From Molanna angustata (taxonomy: Eukaryota; Arthropoda; Insecta; Trichoptera; Molannidae), in contig OY754990.1 in the NCBI GenBank assembly GCA_963576475.1, positions 13,695,061-13,759,060 on the forward strand: a stretch of DNA of 64,000 bases, in the 5' to 3' direction. Below, piece by piece: positions 10,113-19,059 of this stretch. Each line of letters opens with the position of its first letter. Position 1 is the first letter of the stretch. A program made the position numbers and the translations under genes. The notes beneath the pieces were generated by a model. That model saw only the letters and a program-made list of their open reading frames with translations. It was not told where the DNA came from and searched no databases.

Positions 10113-10470
10113 ATGAAGATGTTGCGCTGGTCAGGTGGTGTGATAAGCCTTGATAGAGTTCCCAACAAGTATGTCAGAGGATCCTTAAAGGTCGTCCCAA
10201 TAGAAGAGAAATTAAAAGAGGGCAGACAGCTATGGTATGGCCATGTCATGCTAAGAGAGGACACCTACTCCGTCAAAACTGTCTCAAAATCATCACTTCA
10301 AAACCACGAGAAAGAGGCAGACCGCCGGCGACATGGTGGACGAGTATCGAGAGGGAGCTGGCGGCACAAGGTGTCCCACAGGAGACGACCCAGAGTCGCA
10401 GATCATGGCGACTGATGACTAGGAGGCTCGACCCCAGATAAACTGGGATAGAGGGACAGGAAATGATGAT
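10113..10470 (+). mobile_element. RTE-like LINE C-terminal fragment, frameshifted
   Basis: Plus-strand reading passes between frames near 10230. Visible parts are LDRVPNKYVRGSLKVVPIEE, WYGHVMLRED in one frame and PRERGRPPATWWTSIER with LMTRRLDPR in the next, then ATGATGATGAG near the 3' end. These are typical RTE/BovB-type post-RT residues. The fragment ends about 35 bp from the splice donor of receptor exon 8. Confidence 0.7.
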
Positions 10471-10503
10471 GAGATCAGTAGTTACATTTATAAAAAAACT
10501 CAC

Positions 10504-10688
10504 AATGAACGTCGACATGTATGGACTGTTGAGTTGAAGAAACACCAACAGCATTCTCCAACCGACAGACGTAGTTTCCAATATCCCTCTCCGAAGAGTT
10601 CTTCATGAGGAGTTCTTGGTGTTCCAATTTGCCGCCGTTGTAGTGATCCGGCTCTCCCTTTATGTCCAGTTCGACGCCATTTTGAAGC
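10504..10688 (-). CDS. Ig-receptor exon 8 (Ig4, C-terminal half)
   Basis: 185 nt, phase 2 in and phase 1 out; acceptor CTTGTTTACAG, donor GTGAGT. The first base completes the core Trp codon of Ig4 begun in exon 7. It then encodes LQNGVELDIKGEPDHYNG, LLMKNSSERDIGNYVCRL with the second cysteine, ENAVGVSSTQ and IHVDVH before a split Tyr codon. The DxGxYxC motif is the classic Ig F-strand signature. Confidence 0.9.
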
Positions 10689-10754
10689 CTGTAAACAAGA
10701 GAATACCAATCAAAAATTTTAGAATGACATCCCATTGCAAATTTGAAATCTGAA

Positions 10755-11090
10755 GCATCATCTCTTACTTACTTTTCGAATGGCTATGCTCTTCTGCGCC
10801 CAGAAAAGGTTGCGTCTATGGAGCTCGTTAGAGCCTTAAATTCAAACCCCGCAGCCAATCCCAACGTCTCTTGCTTTGCCTCGTGGATGTCCCCCAGCTA
10901 TCCCGGATACCTGTGCAGCGGGCACTCTTCAACAATGTGACAGATCGTTTGGAGCTCTGCGCCACAGTCACACCCCAGCGATTCTCTTTTTCCCCATTTC
11001 CATAAAAGATGGTTGCAACACTCTGCGAGGGAGGTCAAAACCAGGGGCACGTATGGTTGGGTCCCGGACCAGCAGGGTTGCTCATGAAGT
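10755..11090 (-). mobile_element. LINE C-terminal fragment
   Basis: A GC-rich island in AT-rich intron. The minus strand reads LGCDCGAELQTICHIVEECP (10980-10921) and then HRYPG before a stop. This is the CxCG-xxQTxxHIVxxCP zinc motif found near the C-terminus of several insect LINEs. It is otherwise degenerate. Confidence 0.6.
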
Positions 11091-11280
11091 TGATTAAAAT
11101 AAGTTTAAGATCAGCTTTAGTCTTAAGCAATCTTCAAGGTTAAATTAATTTAATAATGATATTAATTTATACAAAAATTAATGGAAATTTCATACAAGAC
11201 TTTGATCTTAACAATTTATTATGATTAAATGTAGAGAAAGATAAATATTAGATAATGATTTATACATTTTTAAGATTAAG

Positions 11281-11690
11281 GCAAGCTAAGAACGTATTAA
11301 GAATGTGTCATGAGTAGCCCCCCTGATTTATGAATTTTTAAGCTAAGAACGTATTAAGAATGTGTCATGAGTAGCCCCCCTGATTTATGAATTTTTAAGC
11401 TAAGAACATATGAAGAATGTGTCATGAGTAGCCCCCCTGATTTATGTATTTTTAAACTAAGAACGTATTAAGAATCTGTCATGAGTAGCCCCCCTGATTT
11501 ATGTATTTTTAAGCTAAGAACGTATTAAGAATGTGTCATGAGTAGCCCCCCTGATTTATGTATTTTTAAGCTAAGAACGTATTAAGAATCTGTCATGAGT
11601 AGCCCCCCTGATTTATGTATTTTTAAGCTAAGAACGTATTAAGAATGTGTCCTGAGTAGCCCCCCTGATTTATGCATAAGAAACCCTGCA
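11281..11690. repeat. 57-bp tandem repeat, about 6.5 copies
   Basis: Unit: AAGCTAAGAACGTATTAAGA, ATGTGTCATGAGTAGCCCCC, CTGATTTATGTATTTTT. Copies differ at single positions only, so the array is young. Intronic. Confidence 0.95.
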
Positions 11691-11890
11691 TAATGATAAT
11701 TAATAAGTTTCGTAAAATTTCGTCAAAATTGGTTGACGTACTAAATAATTATTTGCCCATATTTAGCATCGAGTAGATACTTTTGCAACTTGAAAAGATT
11801 GCAGTTTTTCCCATGGAATCTTGACCAAATTCATTATGCAACCATACCTGAGGTACACCCTTTCTAATAAAAAAACATGTGACAACTTAC

Positions 11891-12002
11891 CATGTGACGC
11901 TGACCAATGTAGATGGATTGGCTTGGTATTTGCAAAATAGAAGTATATCAATCGTCTCGTTGACTGTTATTGAATCCTGTTCGTAGTTGACCACGGGTGG
12001 AT
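11891..12002 (-). CDS. Ig-receptor exon 7 (Ig4, N-terminal half)
   Basis: 112 nt, phase 1 in and phase 2 out; acceptor CCACGTTTTTCAG, donor GTAAGT. With the split codon from exon 6 it reads YPPVVNYEQDSITVNETI, then DILLFCKYQANPSTLVSVT, with the first cysteine of Ig4 in LFC and the ANPSTL turn. The split codon at its 3' end gives the core Trp. It was found by splice signals and frame rather than by a long ORF. The YPP linker confirms a boundary between Ig3 and Ig4. Confidence 0.88.
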
Positions 12003-12049
12003 CTGAAAAACGTGGAAAAAATGTATAGAAAGATAAGTTATATCCTAAA

Positions 12050-12290
12050 AGCTTAAAGAAAACAGATTAAGATGGTACAGAGATGTTTGTAGAATACCAC
12101 TGGAATATGTAGGGAACATAGTCTTAAACTTAAATGTGCCAGGTAGGCAGACCAAAGCGCAGAAGAGGTGAGCCAGGATATGCTAAGTGATGGAGTTACC
12201 CCAAAGGATGCGCAGAACCAAAGACAGTGGAAACGTAAGATGCAAAAAGCAGACCATACCATAATGTGGAACAATTGCTGAGGAAAAGAA
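12050..12290 (+). mobile_element. LINE C-terminal fragment
   Basis: The plus strand encodes RLRWYRDVCRIPLEYVGNIV and VPGRQTKAQKR, then after a frameshift LSDGVTPKDAQNQ. This is the usual end region of an RTE-type reverse transcriptase. Short and broken. Confidence 0.55.
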
Positions 12291-12359
12291 GAAGGCATAG
12301 ATAGCATATAAACGTAAATGCCCCAATAAGAGATTAAATTTCACAAATATGTAAATAAG

Positions 12360-12567
12360 TGTGTTTCTAAAAAAATACCATAAACATTTTATCTAGTGAA
12401 TGATCACTACACAATTTTAAAATTCAAATAATATCCTTTTTTACATTTTGGAAAGAAATTAATCTTTTATTTTTATAAGGCAATTTTAATATATCATGTT
12501 TTCAATTACTAGATTATGCCCTCTTAGGTAAATTTCTCCTGTACTGAGAATCGAACCCAAAACATAC
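12360..12567 (+). repeat. Dispersed repeat DR-D, partial copy
   Basis: Shares CATTTTATCTAGTGAATG, CAATTTTAAAATTCA and AATCTTTTATTTTTAT with 27185-27360 and 44455-44620; a piece also occurs at 34730-34800. Family unknown. Confidence 0.5.
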
Positions 12568-12569
12568 AA

Positions 12570-13520
12570 TCTTAATTTTTTTTTTAATTCTATTTTATTT
12601 AAAACTAACAAACATACAGTCATACAAACAAATTCAATTTTAACAATATATCATAGACCAATGTTGTTTGCGGATATTACATTATCTTTTTAAGCTGCAC
12701 AATGTAAGACAGTTGCTATTTAAAATTTTGTAGGTACTCAAAATTCAGAAGAAAAAGGAAAAAAAGAGAGAAAGGAAGGTTGTGGCATTCGCAGTCAAAA
12801 AGAACAAAGCAAGAATCAGCTACTAAATATCAACATTCTTGAAAAAAAAAAACATTATAAATGTTAGGTACATGCCCTTTGGATGAATGAATATTGGACA
12901 TAGTTCTGCAGAGAGGCAATCTAAAAGTAAGATTTGTTCTAGTACTACGAAAGGGATTATTAATTGGAAGACTCCCAACAAGAGACTCAGAGTCAACAAC
13001 ACCATCAATAATTTTATGTAGGTATGTCATGTCTGCAATGGTACGTCTATTTTCGACGAGCAGAAAGGATTCTATCATCAAAGTCAAGACGGCATTTATA
13101 ATCAAGGTGTTTCAAAAATTTATTTTGGACTTTTTCTAATCTATCTATATAGGTAACATACTGGGGGTTCCAAACAACTGAAGCATATTCAAGATAGGGT
13201 CGAACATAAGTAAAATATAACAATTTTAAAGTGTCACTAGATTGAAAAGGTTTAGATATTCTCAGTATATAACCCAGCTGCTTGAATGCTTTTTCCACAA
13301 TATTATCAATGTGGGTTCTTAACAGCATTTTTTCATCAAGAGTTACGCCCAGGTCTCTAATTACCTCACTTCTCTTCAAAGGAACATTATTTATCGTATA
13401 GTTATAAGGTATTTGATTTTTTGAACGCGTAAATGATATACAAACACATTTAGAAACATTCAAATAAAGTTGGTTATCTTTGCAATACAACATTATAGAA
13501 CCCAGAATTTTACAGAACAA
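12570..13520 (-). mobile_element. Jockey/CR1-like LINE, 3' half with RT C-terminus
   Basis: Minus-strand ORF 13520-13047 encodes the end of an RT domain and thumb: LYLNVSKCVCISFTRSKNQ, VIRDLGVTLDEK, AFKQLGYILRISK and VRPYLEYASVVWNPQY. After a frameshift near 13050 the reading continues in 13105-12830 (ADMTYLHKIIDGVVDSES). It is 5'-truncated at about 13520, only about 22 bp beyond the splice donor of receptor exon 6. Inactive. Confidence 0.8.
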
Positions 13521-13542
13521 AATAATAAAATAGTTGTCTTAC

Positions 13543-13696
13543 AGTGTACATCGAGCAACTGCGATGCATTCCTCATTGAATCTTCGACTTCCACAGGCGC
13601 TGCTAACTGCCTCGCCTCACAAGTGAAGGTCCTGGCGTTCTCCCACCGGGTAGCCCAAAAGGACAACACCGATAGGGTCGTATAGCTGCCATCGCT
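13543..13696 (-). CDS. Ig-receptor exon 6 (Ig3, C-terminal half)
   Basis: 154 nt, phase 0 in and phase 1 out; acceptor TTTGTTTGGCAG, donor GTAAGA. It encodes SDGSYTTLSVLSFWATRW, ENARTFTCEARQLAAPVE with the second Ig cysteine, and NASQLLDVH before a split Tyr codon completed by exon 7 (DVH-YPP). Found by splice signals because no long ORF covers it. The joins on both sides keep the frame, which is strong support. Confidence 0.87.
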
Positions 13697-13744
13697 CTGC
13701 CAAACAAATAAACCAACGTGTCTTCAATAATTAAAGTAAATTAA

Positions 13745-13929
13745 GATAGATGGATGGTAGCGCGCTGGGTTAGTAATCCGGTGGTCGCGAGTTCGAATCC
13801 AGCCACGACTGATTTCGTTCACAAATAATGCAAGCATTCGTGCTTAAGAAAATGAAAACTCACTGTTCCAATCCACCATTAGATCTCCAGTATGTTACAG
13901 TGTGACCATATAAGCGCCTTCACTAGTCA
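13745..13929 (+). mobile_element. tRNA-like SINE, copy with Thr-type head
   Basis: The head contains GCGCGCTGGGTTAGTAATCC and the B box GAGTTCGAATCC, like 14617-14700 and (inverted) 4972-5041. A non-tRNA body follows to about 13930, where a hAT element has inserted. Continuation resumes after 14547. Confidence 0.6.
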
Positions 13930-13937
13930 CAGCTAAT

Positions 13938-14547
13938 CAGTGGCGGCTGGTGACAAAATTATAATTTTACTTAGAAGAGGAATTAACTTACAACACGAAT
14001 CAGAAAGCAGATATGTGGAACAATATTATTTTCGTTTATTAAAATTATCAGTGTTTTCCATACTTATATATTTGGGATGATTTATAGTTTAAACTATGTA
14101 ACATTACGATATCAATTAATATTAGCCTCAAGGAAATGCAACTGACTACCAAGCGTTCGACCATCTCAATGTACGACGAAATATTAATGAATGAAAATAC
14201 ACTATAATCGTTCGCGGGCACTGCCCCGTTTTGCTCGAAATCGGCATACATTCAGCGTGTACGGCGAGCTGAGGCGGCAGCGGGCGGTCGCGTGAATTGT
14301 ATGGGTTCTTCGGGCACAAGTCGACTGTGCCCTAGGAATGAAATATTTCATAGATTCTTGCTTGCTTTACAAAGCAAGTATGTTAAAATACTTTCGCTAA
14401 ATATACTACGGGCGTAAGAAAGCAAACATTAATTAGAAAAATAATCTATTTTCAAAATTTAATTAGGTACATACATTTTTTGGAATCTTTTGAACAAAGT
14501 GTTTGGGAGGGCTGAGCCCGAGAGCCCTTTAGGAAGAGCCGCCACTG
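13938..14547. mobile_element. hAT-type MITE with 8-bp target duplication
   Basis: The termini are CAGTGGCGGCT at the left and its inverse AGCCGCCACTG at the right. The flanks are identical 8-bp sequences, CAGCTAAT at 13930-13937 and 14548-14555, the target duplication size of the hAT superfamily. The 610-bp interior has no transposase, so the element is non-autonomous. It interrupts a SINE-containing intron segment. Confidence 0.85.
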
Positions 14548-14616
14548 CAGCTAATATCCTCAGAGTCACAAATTATACCAAATATAAAACTCAAACAAAA
14601 ACATTAAAAGATAGAT

Positions 14617-14800
14617 AGATGGCAGAGCTGTTGGCGCATTGGGCTAGTAATCCAGTGGTCGCGAGTTCGAATCCTGCCTCGACCGATACCTATAGCACGA
14701 GAGAGAGAATAGAAAGTCTTGGTTACTTACATATATGTATATTTTACAATTCACAATTCAATATATATGTTTATCATAATATAAACTTTCACATTAATTA
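14617..14800 (+). mobile_element. tRNA-like SINE
   Basis: Head GTTGGCGCATTGGGCTAGTA, then ATCCAGTGGTCGCGAG and the B box GAGTTCGAATCC. A decayed AT-rich body follows. Same family as 13745-13929. Confidence 0.6.
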
Positions 14801-14814
14801 AAGAACAAAAATAA

Positions 14815-15250
14815 AAGATACAAAAGAGAAAGGCAATCGTGGTTTCACTGGATTCATGAATCCAGGTCCACGAACACAGGCGACCAGAGTACCAGCCAGA
14901 ACAGGTGAGCCACATGGGCTTGCGACCATGTATGTGGGATTAAGGGGCCCCTTTATGGCTCAAGTCACGCTCACCACTCACCCACCAATCTCCGACTGAT
15001 ACTCCACTCCCCTGCGCAACCAAATCCAATAGGATGTGGATAATGCTGCTTTTACCACCCTATTCAAAAGTTATTTTATTTTACCTCTTGGGAGACCCAG
15101 GTCTTTAAAGTAGGAATGTAAAGATTTTATGGGCAGGCCTCTCGCCCCTACCTCTACGCACATAATATATTCGTGCTAAAGCCATTTTGAACTGTTGTAT
15201 CTACCAGTTCCTTGTACTTACTTGTTTAGTTTGTATTGGTGGTCTTTTGT
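14815..15250 (+). repeat. Dispersed repeat DR-C, copy 2
   Basis: Near-identical partner of 7847-8290 in the same orientation. No coding region seen. Confidence 0.75.
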
Positions 15251-15643
15251 AATATTTGTGTCCCATGACACAGTCAGCTCCACATAAATAACACTTTCCA
15301 AAGAAAGAGAGTATATTGTCAAGTCAGGCCTAAGAGACGAGATGCAGATCTCCTTTGAAAGGTTATATCTTTCTGTTCTCGTATCCATTAGAATTAAAAA
15401 AAAAGCAACTTCGAAATGTAAGATGAAATGTAAACGTGGCCTTTTGTACTCTCAGGGAAGTAGTTAAATGAGTATCTACGTGCCGGATCAAATTCCATGG
15501 TGGTTCTTGAACGTTCCTCCCTAGAAAAGTACCTCTTTAAATTGTATTCTTGTCAATATTCTGGTAGGTTACTGACCTCGTCCGAAGATGTACTGTGTAT
15601 GACATATGTACCTATTCGCCGCAAGTGGATTAACTTATTACTA
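15251..15643. other. Intron, no gene
   Basis: Moderately AT-rich, with no recognised motif. It may extend the DR-C element (GTCAGGCCTAAGAGACGAGA region). Confidence 0.4.

Positions 15644-15729
<86 letters not shown>
15644..15729. repeat. (TA)n microsatellite, about 43 units
   Basis: Uninterrupted TA dinucleotides, ending about 75 bp from the splice donor of receptor exon 5. Isoleucine-tyrosine ORFs on both strands are artefacts of it. Confidence 0.97.
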
Positions 15730-15731
<2 letters not shown>

Positions 15732-15803
15732 CACACCACATACACATATGATACAGTCCCTTATTATATCAGTGTATGTTTCATTGGAAGAGAATGTACA
15801 TAC

Positions 15804-15973
15804 TTGTAGTTCTGTTGTCGTCAGCACATGGTCTGCAGGTACAGCCTCCGTGGCGTTGATCCAAGATATGACGGCTGGAGGCCTGGCTCCCGTGGCTCGA
15901 CACTCCAAAGACACTTTGGTTCCTTGAACTACGTGATGCGACACTCCAGATATCTCTATGTCAGTCACCAACA
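15804..15973 (-). CDS. Ig-receptor exon 5 (Ig3, N-terminal half)
   Basis: 170 nt, phase 1 in and phase 0 out; acceptor AAATTTGTATGATTTCAG, donor GTATGT. It encodes LVTDIEISGVSHHVVQGT, KVSLECRATGARPPAVISW with the first cysteine and core tryptophan of Ig3, and DHVLTTTELQ. The GARPPAVISW motif is common to many insect adhesion receptors (Echinoid, nephrin, Sidestep), so on its own it does not settle the family. Confidence 0.9.
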
Positions 15974-16864
15974 CTGAAATCATACAAATTTGATATTTAT
16001 TTGATTATTTAACATAGGTGAGGTTATCACAAAAACGGCGCTATAAAAATTATCCCAATTTATTATTATTTAATGTTCAATATTATACCAATTAACTGCT
16101 TTTTAACATAAAAAATATCATCAAAATTATAATATATTGTATATATATTATGTTATATTCAAATTGACAAGTAAGGAGACATCTGTGTAAATTGTTAATA
16201 AATAAGTAGCATGGTTTAGAACCATACTAGGGGATATTTATTAACATAATATTAGAAATAGTTGTCTATTGTTAATTATTGATTTATTGAAATATATTAT
16301 TTTAGTTGCTATCCAAGAAATGACTCATAATTTTTGAAAGAGAATTGAAAATTAAGAAATCTCATTCTGGTTACAGACTGATCACCTTGTAGACAGTTAA
16401 CTATAACTTGTAAACAATTAACATTGTACTTGTATTATTCTTCAAGTATTGTATTAAACAGAATATTTTAATACAATAGTTAATCATTTAAAAACTCCTC
16501 AAACATCAAAAGATATTCTCTCTTCTGGAAAAAAAGAGAATATTCTACAAAAATACATAATGTAGTAAAGTATTATTAGCCTATAATCTGCAATCTGTAG
16601 GACATGCCCTTGCAAATTGAAAATTTTGATGTTTTCCCCCATAATATCTAGACCAAATTTATACGAGATCACTCCTGAGATACGCAATTGGATAACGTGG
16701 TAAACGATTATCGCTGAACATGTAAATTTGAGAGTTTGATTTTTTTCTCACAGATCTCATCATTAGATCCTGACCAAATTAAAATGGGACCACTCATGAA
16801 ATATCCCCCTTCTAATGGAAAAAAAAATCATTTAAATTGAACAACTTGGTAAAGAGTTATCGCT
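15974..16864. other. Intron, no gene
   Basis: Very AT-rich. Around 16600-16860 two imperfect repeats share GACCAAATT, GAGATA-type and AACGTGGTAAACGATTATCG / AACTTGGTAAAGAGTTATCG blocks, and a related piece occurs at 11800-11890. Nothing coding seen. Confidence 0.5.
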
Positions 16865-17235
16865 GAATATATAAAACGAGTGAGTTGTGGCCAACGCTAA
16901 CATTCATTTTATAAAGTATTCAAATTTTGTGTAGAAAATATTGTACATTTTCATAAAATGAGTTTGTTCAATTATTTTTTATTTAAATATTTTATTATGA
17001 AAACTTGATAGTTCTTCAATGCCATTTTATGAAAGTAATGTGCCTTTTTACCAATTTAAAAATAAAAATTTCAAATTTTAAGTTTCCTGAACTTGGGGTC
17101 ACTTTGAAATATTTGACAGTTAAAAAAAATGAGAAGCACTATTCATACATCATTCAAAATCTAATGGGGTCTAAGCGAGTATTAGATATACATATTTGCA
17201 AAATTTGAAAAGAATTGATTGAGTACCTACTGTAG
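16865..17235 (-). repeat. Dispersed repeat DR-E, inverted copy
   Basis: Reverse complement of part of 30600-31205. Shared blocks are GTGGCCAACGCTA, TTTCATAAAATGAGTTTGTT, ATTTGACAGTTAAAAAAAAT and GGGGTCTAAGCGAGTATTAG. Other pieces of the family are at 33470-33960, 49270-49560 and 59440-59960. Confidence 0.7.
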
Positions 17236-17639
17236 TCAATAATATATATATATATAATGACAGAAAAGAAAAGAAAAGGATAAAAATTTCTATAAAACAA
17301 TTTTACACTTAGCATACCTAATTTTCACTGCTTTCTATATTTTCATTTTTGTTCTGATTTACCTTGTTTTTCATTGCTGTGTTTTTGATTTACTTTATTT
17401 TGAATCAGTTTAACTGATTTAATTCACATATTTTATTCTTTTTGACTTACATAATATTAATTAATCTGTTTGTGCTTTATTTTCACTGTAAAATTGTTTA
17501 ATTTTGATTTATATTAATGGTTGAATAACGATTTAATTGCAGTGTACGAGAGGAGCTTTCACTGACAAACTGTTCAATTATAATCAAATGTAAATTTTAT
17601 AAACTAATAAATAATTACAAAAAAAAAAATAGACCTTAC

Positions 17640-17798
17640 ATATCAAATCTAGCTGCAGGTCCACATACATAGGATGAGGAAGGGCATCGGACAATGCTGA
17701 ACATTTGAGTCTTTTTCCTTGAAATTCTCTTTTGACATCGAGCATCAGACGGTTGGTTGTCATTGTCTCAGATCCCTCGCCAGACGTAGAGATGTCTC
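17640..17798 (-). CDS. Ig-receptor exon 4 (Ig2, C-terminal half)
   Basis: 159 nt, phase 1 in and out; acceptor GCTGTTTTCACAG, donor GTAAGG. It encodes GDISTSGEGSETMTTNRLML, DVKREFQGKRLKCSALSD with the second cysteine of Ig2, and YVDLQLDLI. The exon-3/exon-4 split codon gives Gly. The KCSALSD...V.L.LDL ending fits the last strands of an Ig domain before the linker to Ig3. Confidence 0.87.
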
Positions 17799-17989
17799 CT
17801 GTGAAAACAGCAAGTTCCAATATTTTAAAATTGTCATTAAATAATCTTTCATATAAAAAACAAAATAATGCATAGCGCTCATGGAGCCCTCTAGATTTAG
17901 CAATCTCCACACCGAGGTGCAACAGAACAATCGACAAGTGCAAATCGAGATTCACACTCGCAGACTGTCAACGACTTTTAATGCATGCA

Positions 17990-18185
17990 TTTTTTTTTCG
18001 TATAGCCTCTCGGGCAACTGACAGGTACTATATCAAATATTAATTTAACATGCACCCAATAACAAGTTGACACATTCTGGAGACTTATGAAAACACAATT
18101 AAAAACTGTGTCTCCACCGGGAATCGAACCCGGGACCTTTGGATCAGCAGTCAGATATCTAATCAACTGAGTCATGAAGGCCGAC
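17990..18185 (-). mobile_element. tRNA-derived SINE, copy 2
   Basis: Same family as 66-310 and 39265-39490: tRNA-like head on the minus strand with GGTTCGATTCCCGG, then a body containing TTGTTATTGGGTGCATG, ending in a T run (A tail) at 17990-17998. Confidence 0.8.
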
Positions 18186-18279
18186 ATGTATGTTGGGCAT
18201 CATAGAAATTATCTCTGCAATCAAATAAATCTATGGGAATCCTCTGATAATAAGGCGCCGTATCTATGACTGAACAAAA

Positions 18280-18700
18280 AAACAACTTCTCAATAGATGG
18301 CATTACAAAAAGGTTTCTTCGTTACTTCATAGATGGCGATGGTATTTTTCAGCTTATTTAAAATGATTTGCCCCCTAAACAACGTGTAATTGCCAGTCAC
18401 GTGACTGGCAACTGTCACTTCCATACATTGAGTTATCTTTTCTTGTTTCTTTTCTCGAGCTAAATGCCACGTTGTCTAAAGGGGCAGTTTCTCATTGTTA
18501 AAATATATAACTTTCAAAATTGCATTGATAAGGAAACTCAATGAGAAGGTATAATTGGTGAACGTTGGGCAAGCAGTGCATAATGTGGTAACGTAAATCA
18601 GGCGATGACAGCCCTGTAGGTGCCACGAGTTCCTGGTTCTCCTATGATATTCCAACTTCGTCTCTATTGAGATGTTAAAAATTTGTCTTAAAATATGACA
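18280..18700 (+). repeat. Dispersed repeat DR-A, longest copy
   Basis: Holds all blocks seen in other copies: CTCAATAGATGGCATTACAA, GTTACTTCATAGATGGCGAT, GAACGTTGGGCAAGC, GTTCCTGGTTCTCC and CAACTTCGTCTCTATTGAGA. It shows no ORF. SINE-like length, but no Pol III boxes were found. Confidence 0.7.
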
Positions 18701-18847
18701 GGATAGCTTGAAAAGCTTCGAGACTTTAAGAGGCCCACGGACAGCAACGAAGAGCTGTGATCTGTAAGATGACGCACTCCCATAGATAGCTTTTGAAATT
18801 TTGTATCCTGTGAAAAATCCAAAAGTATAAATGGATATTCTTTATAC

Positions 18848-19015
18848 CTGGAATCTCATCATCTCCTATGGTCCACGTGAGAGATGGTGTCGGCTTCCCT
18901 CCTGTGGCCTTACACTCCACGGCCACCTGCCTGTTCTCCAGTAACCCTCCCAGTGCAGAGTCCTGCTTCACTTGGTTACCCGCCTGGTCCAGAATCACCA
19001 ACGACGATGGCTTCA
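18848..19015 (-). CDS. Ig-receptor exon 3 (Ig2, N-terminal half)
   Basis: 168 nt, phase 1 in and out; acceptor TGTTTTATTCCAG, donor GTATAA. It encodes KPSSLVILDQAGNQVKQDS, LLENRQVAVECKATGGKP with the first Ig2 cysteine, and TPSLTWTIGDDEIP with the core tryptophan. The CxATGGKPxPxLTW motif is a standard Ig C-C' strand pattern. The join with exon 2 makes Met at the boundary. Confidence 0.9.
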
Positions 19016-19059
19016 CTGGAATAAAACAAATCGGCAAATTATCAAACAGCTTTTCGTCA

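Noticed and set aside
13745..14700. Functional tRNA genes
   Set aside because: Stems are imperfect and the sequences recur with SINE bodies; more likely tRNA-derived retroposons.
15644..15751. Ile-Tyr repeat ORFs on both strands
   Set aside because: Produced by the TA dinucleotide tract; also at 41453-42127.
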